DNA of 64,000 nucleotides from Rhyacichthys aspro (lineage: Eukaryota > Chordata > Actinopteri > Gobiiformes > Rhyacichthyidae), in the NCBI GenBank assembly GCA_036850595.1, contig CM072154.1, forward strand, positions 16,561,330-16,625,329, in the 5' to 3' direction. Below the pieces are notes generated by a model. It ran no database searches. It was not told the origin of the DNA and saw only the letters and a list, made by a program, of their open reading frames with translations. Position numbers and translations under genes: made by a program. Numbering within the stretch: position 1 is the stretch's first letter; each line of letters begins with the position of its first letter. Shown here piece by piece: positions 59,666 through 64,000 of the stretch.

Positions 59666-62441
59666 GTTGTTGTTTGAAGTGCACTGTGTGTTTAAATAAA
59701 TGTATTTCACTGCAGCATTCCTTAGTTTAACTAAAGTATGCAAATTATATAGCAGGTATGAAAAGAAGCCTAAAGAGACAAGTTGTGCCATGCATACCAA
59801 TACCTGGCTCATTACAGAGTTATAATTAATGTGTCACTATGACAAAAACAAAGAAAGCAGGGCAATAGAAATAGCAAAGCACTGTTGGTGGACATTAAGA
59901 CTCCAGAGTTGACCTCTGGAGCAGGTGAATGTACACAGAGTGTCAGACGAGGGGGAGGGGAGCAGGTTAAATGGATAGAGCAATGCAGACAGGTCAATGA
60001 GGAGACACATCTCATGAAGACAGATGAGATGTGAGAGGCCTCACATACCAAGACAATAGACTAGAGACAGACAGATCACATGGTCCTAGACTCAGGTCAG
60101 TCCTGATCTGAAACAGACAGATGAACTGATAGTGACTAGCCCAAAATGTTTGTTGCTGTCATGAAATGTCTCAATGAGAAGAGACCATTGAGACTCTTAG
60201 CGTCACCAAGAGGCCACCATGTTGTTTTTATACTATGCTATCTACTGCTCTGCTGTTCCCTGTTCAGATAACACACACAGTTTATTAGACAAAGCCACAG
60301 CAGCAGTCCAATACCTTGGTGCAGAGCCCTTGTTCAAGCTACTGCCTGCGGCTCTGTATACAGCACACAGTACAACACAATAACACATCCACTGCCATTA
60401 TCAGCATCAGGATTGTCATCACTATCAGAGCAGCCAGCAACCTCTGGCTGGGGAGTTGTCAACCATCTTGTTTTCATAGATGTGATTTTAACAGAAAAGG
60501 TAGACATGCATTAGCAAGGTTATTTGTTCAAGGTCATTCAGAAGAAATCTTAGGCAAAGGCTCATCATCGTTCACTCAAAGCTGGTATGTATACATTTTA
60601 CACATCCACATGAGCAGCTTTTCCAGCTGTGACATACTGCCATTTGCCTATGTCGGAAACTTTCAAATGCATATCAGTAAGATTAATCATAAATATTTGG
60701 CGATTTCAGTCGGTATCAGCTAGCCTCAACATGGTAAAGGTCATTACAATGACATTACCCTTTTCAGAGCTGGAAATCACGAAATGTCATATCATTCAGC
60801 CAACACACCATGATGCAAATGGTACAGAAAGTTGTGCACGTAAAAAAATCTCATGTCTGAAATAATGGAAGATACTAATCTACTTGACATCTTAAAATTG
60901 ACAAATGTTGGCCAGGTTTTTTGGCAGCTTTCATAAGATAATTATTTACAGACCATTACCATGATGAAAAATACACCAACTCAGCTACAATACACTACAA
61001 TGTAACTGCAGTGAAATCTGCTGTCAGACACATCTGGCTGCGCAGACATTAATTCAACATTTCCTAAAATGCATTGTAGAGGAGGCACATTCCTTGTTTT
61101 ATTACCAGCAAACCCTTAAAGTGTACTGTAATGACTACTTTCAGCTCAGACCATTAGTCGAGCGGGGTGCTTTTACTTACTCTTTGCTACTGTGCGACAG
61201 CTGCAGTTAGGGTTAGGGCTGCTGTTAAAACATCTTGGCCGAATATCATTTACGTGAGATCCTTCTACCAGCTGCAACCTGATCAAGACAGAGCATGTCT
61301 AACTGTTAAACGAGGCACAAGTCACTTTTCACAAGGCACCATTGCAAAAACTGGAAACAACATGGCTGAACTGAAAACTCTACAAAGAAACAAATAGATA
61401 CTAAAACTACTACTAAAAACACACCAAAGTTACTTGATAACAAATACAAACTTTAGTGGCAACACTTAGAGCCTTTAGCTAAAAGGAATATACACACATT
61501 CACTTCAAACCCCATACACCTTAGACTACCCTCCCTATAATCATTAGAGATGTCTGCTTGAAAAACATGCCTGCCGGGAGAGCAGACGAGTAAAGCAGCG
61601 CCTGAATCAGCCCAGGCATGCGTTAACACAAAGTGGCCTCTCCGGCAGAGCGCATAGTAACACACACACACACACCAAAAACAAAGCACAGGCACTACCA
61701 TCCACAAATGAGAAAACTACACTTTAACAAGCTGACTCACACTAGGCTGTTCACTGCAGTGCAAATGTTTCTGATACTATCTACACAGTGGTGCAGGTAA
61801 GACAGGTCATGTCTCATACAGTGAAAGCCATCCCCTGTGTAAATGAACAAGCTTACTATATAGAGACCACACAGACCACTTGCAGACATGGCCACTATGA
61901 GTCCAGAATACTAAAGACGAAAAGCTGGCTGACTCAGAGCAGAACAACCCTGCAAAATGATAATAAGAGATACAGTATCCTGTGATGCACACAAAGCTCT
62001 TACACTGTCCTAAAAAATGTAAAGAATGTAATGACTTTTATGATGTCAAAAGTATTGCTGGTTACCATAATACTCAATGGTAGAGGTTAAAATATCATAT
62101 ACAAATACTCAACACAGTCAAACCTTAATTGTCCCTTAACACCAAAACCTGACAATGGTGGAGTCCAGTCATGTGACCAAACAGCTCATAATGATACGGT
62201 CCAGCAACAAACACTTTGACCTTCTCTGTCATCACTCACACTTGCCACAATAATGGCACACTATTAGAGTGATTACAAGCACTAACCATGATTTAAAGGT
62301 TTTCTACAGTGCTTCGTATTGACAGATGTCTTGTGTGGAGCTGTCAATAATCAAGAGCTGCTAGTGTTGAAGTTTAAGTAGGGATTAATGATCTAACAAC
62401 AAGACTGACCTCCCAAAAAATAACAACTTACCTAAAATCAT
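12132..62441 (-). CDS. znf385a: znf385a, zinc finger protein 385A (full eight-exon coding span)
   Basis: Coding exons, 5' to 3': 62441-62432, 36818-36667, 30766-30656, 23091-22917, 17024-16683, 13050-12866, 12691-12599, 12377-12132. All introns are GT-AG with matching phases, and the total is 437 codons plus stop. The family binds RNA and p53; mammalian ZNF385A (Hzf) steers p53 towards cell-cycle-arrest targets and localises some mRNAs. Visible parts: N-terminal leader (1-54); C2H2 finger 1 (C81, C84, H97, H103); Pro/Ser/Thr-rich linker (about 115-240); finger 2 (C245, C248, H261, H267); finger 3 (C310, C313, H326, H332); Ala-rich stretch (about 373-400); C-terminus HGPILFSPY. As I remember it the human protein is 386 residues, so this one is about 50 longer, mostly in the linker. 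The start follows the MILG N-terminus of mammalian ZNF385A. Paralogues B and D end differently. Family assignment is near certain and the paralogue is very likely. Confidence 0.93.
12378..12598 (-). other. znf385a intron 7 (221 bp)
   Basis: This short GT-AG intron lies between exons 7 and 8. It is AT-rich, with no repeat or other feature. Confidence 0.93.
12599..12691 (-). CDS. znf385a: znf385a coding exon 7 (end of finger 3, basic region)
   Basis: This exon is 93 nt in phase 0, with acceptor gtttgtctttag and donor ACG|GTAAAT. It encodes residues 326-356, starting HISSRRHRDGMAGKPNPLLS. H326 and H332 complete finger 3, and an Arg/Lys-rich segment (SRHKKHRGAD) follows. It is flanked by the two shortest introns of the gene, 174 and 221 bp. 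As I recall, mammalian ZNF385A has Val where this copy has Met at residue 336. Confidence 0.95.
12866..13050 (-). CDS. znf385a: znf385a coding exon 6 (end of finger 2, conserved linker, first part of finger 3)
   Basis: This exon is 185 nt. It starts GTACC, completing Gly264, and ends LQLKQ at donor CAG|GTAGGT. It supplies H267 of finger 2, the ZNF385A-diagnostic stretch TILEARSGLGPIKAYPRLGP, and C310 and C313 of finger 3. The acceptor is unusual: a TG dinucleotide repeat followed by taag stands in for a normal pyrimidine tract. The exon length is not a multiple of three, so skipping it would shift the frame. Confidence 0.95.
13054..13075 (-). repeat. TG repeat forming the 3' splice-site tract of znf385a exon 6
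   Basis: On the gene strand the sequence before exon 6 reads ctgtgtgtgtctgtgtgtgt and then gtaag at the exon. The TG dinucleotides sit exactly where a pyrimidine tract belongs. UG-rich RNA is the preferred target of TDP-43, known from the TG tract before human CFTR exon 9. Confidence 0.85.
13378..13389 (+). promoter_or_regulatory. candidate CTCF-binding motif in intron 5
   Basis: The sequence CCACTAGAGGGC matches the vertebrate CTCF core (CCASYAGRKGGC) at all twelve positions. It is a single motif with no binding data. Confidence 0.5.
15215..15800 (+). mobile_element. 5'-truncated L2-like LINE fragment (end of reverse-transcriptase ORF plus 3' tail)
   Basis: From about 15254 the plus strand reads SKYDHFSPFLGPFNWLSV, then DFKILLFTLKCLNGLAPSYL, then APKLWNELPLAIRRAHSLP and FKSLLKTHFFSVAF, with a stop at 15557-15559. 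This is the familiar C-terminal signature of fish L2/Maui-type ORF2 proteins. The 3' part (tacagcactttagctgactg near 15752) is the usual L2-type tail. About 15-20 codons usually present between SDL and the APKLWN block are missing. It lies in znf385a intron 5, antisense to the gene, and is a dead copy. Confidence 0.85.
16683..17024 (-). CDS. znf385a: znf385a coding exon 5 (proline-rich linker and first part of finger 2)
   Basis: At 342 nt this is the largest coding exon. It runs from acceptor cttgtctttccag to donor AAAG|GTGGGT, phase 1 at both ends. It encodes residues 150-263 plus the first base of Gly264. The front is dense in Pro, Ser and Thr (for example PLLAPGPLPPLSDPPTPP) with no recognisable domain. 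The back is the family signature KAKKLLYCSLCKVAVNSLSQ, with C245, C248 and H261 of finger 2. The locally high GC makes an overlapping open frame on the plus strand, which is only a shadow. Confidence 0.95.
17025..22916 (-). other. znf385a intron 4
   Basis: This 5.9-kb intron has no transposon, RNA gene or coding exon that I can support. The longer open frames (for example 17505-17921 and 20868-21245) lack domains and exon-like boundaries. Confidence 0.9.
22917..23091 (-). CDS. znf385a: znf385a coding exon 4 (second half of finger 1 and start of linker)
   Basis: This exon is 175 nt, running from acceptor tgtgtccctctag to donor CCAG|GTGAGG. It starts SQAEAHYKGNRHARRVKGIE, which supplies H97 and H103 of finger 1. 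A Pro/Ser-rich linker stretch (residues about 115-149) follows. The finger halves in exons 3 and 4 join in phase 0 to give Cx2Cx12Hx5H. The linker part is less conserved and was placed by frame and splice sites alone. Confidence 0.95.
23164..23182. repeat. short CA microsatellite beside exon 4
   Basis: A run of CA dinucleotides lies about 75 bp upstream of exon 4 on the gene strand. Unlike at exon 6, it is too far away to act as the splice tract. Confidence 0.85.
23811..24172. repeat. long inverted repeat (hairpin) at the left end of the composite element
   Basis: Arms of roughly 150-165 bp face each other around a short centre near 23975-24010. The best-conserved part is 23837-23880 against 24107-24151: taattgcattacttt on one arm and aaagtaatgcaatta on the other, nearly perfect over more than 40 bp. 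Identity falls towards the outer ends. Since the region is transcribed inside intron 3, the RNA could fold into a long duplex. Confidence 0.85.
24369..24665. repeat. direct repeat of about 60 bp inside the composite element
   Basis: The block containing cctactactatgactat and ttatggcaatgggcca occurs at about 24369-24430 and again at about 24600-24664. The copies differ at a few positions, and about 170 bp of unrelated sequence separates them. No open frame runs through either copy. Confidence 0.75.
24960..25085. repeat. TAG/TAA microsatellite with a duplicated flanking unit
   Basis: GTA/TAG triplets at about 24986-25036 are followed by a second copy of the adjoining unit. The sequence ctcacataaaatgcctgaaa before the repeat recurs as ctcacataaaatacctaagg after it. 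A further short TAG stretch follows. Similar TAG sequence resumes near 25995-26042, beyond the nested insertion. Confidence 0.8.
25088..25994. mobile_element. hAT-like non-autonomous insertion with CCGATCAC inverted ends
   Basis: The left end carries gccgatcacggct, gatcggtgatcggc and ggccgatcag. The right end mirrors it with gatcggccgatcac, gtgatcggtaatagg and tgatcggcctc. Both sides are flanked by TAG/TAA repeat sequence, so any 8-bp target duplication is hidden in the microsatellite. The interior has CpG-rich patches but no readable transposase. Superfamily is by resemblance to other fish elements of this kind. Confidence 0.5.
30656..30766 (-). CDS. znf385a: znf385a coding exon 3 (first half of zinc finger 1)
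   Basis: This exon is 111 nt, in phase 0 at both ends, with acceptor ctgtctatcag and donor GAG|GTACGG. It encodes residues 55-91, starting MDPVQKAVINHTFG. It continues with KTKRPVISCNVCQIRFNSE, which carries the two cysteines (C81, C84) of finger 1. Because it starts with an in-frame ATG in phase 0, it can be joined to either exon 2 or the alternative first exon, and could itself supply a start codon. Confidence 0.95.
30767..36666 (-). other. znf385a intron 2
   Basis: This 5.9-kb intron contains the candidate alternative first exon at 33.2-33.3 kb and a pyrimidine-rich stretch just above it (33.47-33.60 kb). I see no transposon. Confidence 0.9.
33213..33317 (-). CDS. znf385a: candidate alternative first coding exon of znf385a (35 codons)
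   Basis: Inside intron 2, an open frame starts at an ATG (33315-33317) directly preceded by an in-frame TGA. It runs 35 codons to an excellent donor, AAG|GTGAGT, ending in phase 0, which is what exon 3 needs. The peptide begins MSEGSAVHAV and ends ASSETEEKK; a second in-frame ATG lies at 33249-33251. Joined to exon 3 it would give a 418-residue protein with a different N-terminus and all three fingers. A second possible donor (GCT|GTAAGT) lies inside the frame. I do not recognise the peptide from another species and there is no transcript evidence. Confidence 0.45.
36667..36818 (-). CDS. znf385a: znf385a coding exon 2 (N-terminal leader, residues 4-54)
   Basis: This exon is 152 nt. It begins after a pyrimidine-rich acceptor (ctttttttctgtgtag) and ends at donor ACG|GTAAGA. 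It encodes residues 5-54 and completes Gly4. Recognisable family pieces are RTPTVIQPHLDMKPFLQFP and SLFHNFNT, the counterparts of the mammalian PPIMQPPLDLKQ and LFSNYST segments. It has no zinc finger. Transcripts starting from the candidate alternative exon at 33.2 kb would lack it. Confidence 0.93.
53226..53243. repeat. short GTGA tetranucleotide repeat
   Basis: About four GTGA units lie in intron 1. No other signal is present. Confidence 0.7.
58229..58312 (-). pseudogene. remnant of the Tigger/pogo transposase N-terminus
   Basis: Within the miniature element a minus-strand frame of 27 codons begins MSTKRSAPTKAPAVAPKRQR and stops soon after. Lys/Arg-rich starts of the form M-x-x-K-R-x ... 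K-K/R-x-R are typical of Tigger/pogo transposases just before the DNA-binding helix-turn-helix. The rest of the protein is deleted. The match is to a general pattern, so confidence is moderate. Confidence 0.5.
58470..58539 (+). repeat. 29-bp direct repeat inside the miniature element
   Basis: The unit ttagccaatcaggacgcaga followed by acacaatg occurs at 58470 and again at 58511, a 41-bp period. It is an internal duplication of the element. Confidence 0.9.
59580..59665. repeat. (ATT)n microsatellite, about 28 units
   Basis: An almost uninterrupted ATT run of about 85 bp ends in GTT units. It creates meaningless poly-Tyr and poly-Asn open frames on the two strands. It lies in znf385a intron 1. 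Confidence 0.97.
61662..61676. repeat. short CA microsatellite near the 5' end of intron 1
   Basis: About eight CA units lie roughly 0.8 kb below exon 1. Confidence 0.8.
62432..62441 (-). CDS. znf385a: znf385a coding exon 1 (Met-Ile-Leu plus first base of Gly)
   Basis: On the minus strand the sequence reads ATGATTTTAG followed by the strong donor GTAAGT. It encodes M-I-L and the first base of Gly4. Only ten coding bases sit in this exon; the rest of it is 5' UTR. The call rests on three things: mammalian ZNF385A begins MILG, the donor is near consensus, and phase 1 fits the acceptor at 36818 exactly. An upstream ORF ends on TGA overlapping this ATG. Confidence 0.8.
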
Positions 62442-62512
62442 GCTGTGTGTTGCCTTTGGTTTCCCCGGGTTGAAAAGAGCTCCTTAATTGCCTCCGTTTC
62501 CCCTGCTTTCAT
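62438..62512 (-). other. upstream ORF of 24 codons whose stop overlaps the znf385a start codon
   Basis: In the presumed 5' UTR, a minus-strand ATG at 62510-62512 opens a 24-codon frame (MKAGETEAIK...). It ends on TGA at 62438-62440, sharing ATGA with the main start at 62439-62441. Such an arrangement can control reinitiation. It matters only if transcription starts upstream of 62512, which I infer but cannot show. Confidence 0.5.
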
Positions 62513-63200
62513 CAAGGAGACAATGGCTCCAAAACGTCTTTTCAGAGTTCCTCTCCACTTTCCAGAAAGAGGCAACTCAGAGAGGCAGCTCTAGACGTGA
62601 GGAGAGACTGCTGTTGCACATGCCGTCCCTCGCGCTTGCCCCTCTCCAGGTAAAACGCTGGGGGTGTGCGTGTGTGTGAGAGAGAGTGACTGGTGGGAGG
62701 TGGTCGCGCGCTTATGCAGTTGTGGCTCAGGTAAGTCTAAGGACGGCGCGGAGGGGGGTTAGTCGCAGAGGGGAGAGAGAAAAGGGGTTAGAGAGAGGAA
62801 GGAGGGGGAGCCTAAAGTGTGACAGCCAATCACAGGGGGTGCCTATACAGCCAAGATCTTCTTCTCCACAGCAGCCTGGAGGAATTGCAGTGCGCTCCAA
62901 CAAAAGGCTGACAGGCAATTTCTTCTCAACTGTATTATTTCAAAGGGGAGCTCACAACAGTCTTCACTGCAGCAAGTCGTGCCTGGTTCAGTTTCCCTCT
63001 AAAACATACAGCCTCTTTCCCCACTCTCGCCTCCTCTCGCTCTCACTGCTTCTTGATTTTGGGGTTGGGTATAACCTACAGGCACCTTACATGCCTTTAC
63101 TCTGATTGGTGGCAGCCTCAACCAATGGGAACAGCAGTAGACACTTGTCATCATGCAGAGTGGAAGTCATGAAGGGGAAACAGAGCTTGGCTGAAAATGC
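62442..63200 (-). promoter_or_regulatory. znf385a 5' UTR and probable promoter region
   Basis: The sequence above the MILG exon is locally GC- and CpG-richer than the introns. It contains CCAAT boxes in both orientations: ATTGG at 63105-63109, CCAAT at 63122-63126 and CCAAT at 62826-62830. Opposed CCAAT boxes are typical NF-Y sites of TATA-less vertebrate promoters, and I see no convincing TATA box on the minus strand. A purine/pyrimidine-skewed stretch lies at 62670-62810. The exact start site is not visible. Confidence 0.5.
62577..62621 (-). other. second, more distal short upstream ORF (14 codons)
   Basis: A minus-strand ATG at 62619-62621 reads 14 codons to TGA at 62577-62579. Its relevance depends on where transcription begins. 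No protein similarity is expected. Confidence 0.3.
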
Positions 63201-64000
63201 CTGTCTCCCCTAACCAGTGTTCTCACACATAGGAAGGCTGATTGTCAGATGGGTTTATTGCAGTGGTTGTTTATACCCCTCCCCCTATGTGTCCTTTGAT
63301 TCGGTGTCGGCGCTTGGACTTGTTTAAGGATTAACCTTTTATCCACGTGGCTCTGTCCTCTCCCCCTGTGCTGCCTCCATCCCTTAACCTGCCCAGGCAA
63401 GGTTACACATTTGATCAACCTCTGTATTTTTTGTTCAGAAGGATGTGCTTCAGTCTGGGAGTGCAGAGGAGGGGGCGGCAAGCACAAAACAGAGATGAAA
63501 TAGGAAGCGACAGAGCAGAGGAAGCAGTAGAAGGAGGGGCAGAGATTAAACTAAACACAAACTGACAGAGGGATGAAGAGACATGGAGTGACAGGAAGAG
63601 ACAACCAGGGGGACACAAATAGAGAGACGGAGCTGGACACAAAAGAATTAACATTTGGCAATAGTTATATAGTCACTAAAAGATGAGAAACTTTACAGAC
63701 AGCTACACATGGACTATCTCCTTCACACCATTAAGTCAATCATAAAATGTCTGCTGTCATGTCCCACTGAAGATGATTCACATTAACTAGAATGATACCT
63801 TGCAACATCACACAGCGGCTGTGCTCCTGTGCTCAGCGCTTGGGAGAAGGCATAAGCTGTCAAAAATTAATCCCCTTGGGCGAGCACGCTTGCAAACACA
63901 CCAGTACAAACACGTGAGCCTGGGGCTACACAAAACGCCGCCTGATGTTCATAGTGGCTCCTCTTGTCCTGCTCTCCTTCTATCTCCAGCCCCCCACCAC
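63201..64000. other. upstream flank of znf385a
   Basis: This is non-coding sequence with purine-rich runs (about 63460-63640) and no recognisable exon. No neighbouring gene is seen before the window ends. Confidence 0.6.

Larger units (their letters stand above)
36819..62431 (-). other. znf385a intron 1 (25.6 kb)
   Basis: This is the largest intron, placed between the MILG exon and exon 2. It holds the Tigger/pogo-type miniature element at 58.0 kb, the ATT repeat at 59.6 kb and a few short CA/GTGA repeats. Two protein-like but unsupported open frames lie near 38.6 and 48.4 kb. A first intron this long is a usual place for enhancers, but none can be identified from sequence alone. Confidence 0.8.

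Noticed and set aside
59419..59812. Open frames with poly-Tyr and poly-Asn runs
   Set aside because: They are products of the ATT microsatellite.
61563..61572. p53 half-site AAACATGCCT near the 5' end of znf385a, a known p53 target in mammals
   Set aside because: There is only one decamer, with no second half-site within the allowed spacing. Single half-sites are frequent by chance.
12132..62441. Assignment of the gene to znf385b, znf385c or znf385d
   Set aside because: The MILG start, TILEARSGLGPIKAYPRLGP and HGPILFSPY endings fit ZNF385A. B and D, as I recall, end in LFAPY and use a different linker. I remember C less well, so a residual doubt remains.
1..64000. CRISPR arrays, tRNA or rRNA genes, prophage or operon features
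   Set aside because: None is visible. The window is intron-rich vertebrate DNA.

Overview
The window is vertebrate nuclear DNA, almost certainly from a teleost fish. Genes are sparse and split by GT-AG introns. Old LINE, hAT-like and Tigger/pogo-like copies and many microsatellites fill the introns, and the one recognisable gene is a chordate zinc-finger gene. There are no operons, ribosome-binding sites or CRISPR arrays.

One gene dominates: znf385a (zinc finger protein 385A, also called Hzf), on the minus strand. I assembled eight coding exons by hand, running down from a 10-nt coding piece at 62432-62441 to a stop codon at 12132-12134. Every junction is GT-AG, all phases agree, and the lengths add up to 1,314 nt, or 437 residues plus stop. 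The first residues M-I-L-G, the linker TILEARSGLGPIKAYPRLGP and the C-terminal HGPILFSPY match mammalian ZNF385A, not the B or D paralogues as I recall them. The protein has three matrin-type C2H2 fingers (Cx2Cx12Hx5H). An intron cuts each finger between its cysteine pair and its second histidine. A proline-rich linker separates fingers 1 and 2, and the tail is alanine-rich.

Layout, low to high coordinate. 1-11.2 kb lies downstream of the gene; it holds a LINE/SINE 3' tail and one unrecognised candidate exon encoding a membrane anchor. 11.2-12.13 kb is the likely 3' UTR. 12.1-17.0 kb holds exons 8 to 5, plus an L2-like LINE fragment and a strong CTCF-like motif in intron 5. Exon 4 is at 22.9-23.1 kb. 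Intron 3 carries a roughly 3-kb composite insertion (23.8-26.9 kb) with a long hairpin at one end and a hAT-like element nested inside. Exon 3 is at 30.7 kb and exon 2 at 36.7 kb. A candidate alternative first exon lies between them at 33.2 kb. Intron 1 is 25.6 kb and contains a Tigger/pogo-type miniature element (58.0-58.6 kb) and a long ATT microsatellite (59.6 kb). The main first exon and a CCAAT-bearing promoter region are at 62.4-63.2 kb.

The points most worth follow-up are a uORF whose stop codon overlaps the znf385a start (ATGA), the alternative first exon, a TG repeat serving as the pyrimidine tract of exon 6, the intronic hairpin and composite element, and the membrane-anchor exon near 3.2 kb.
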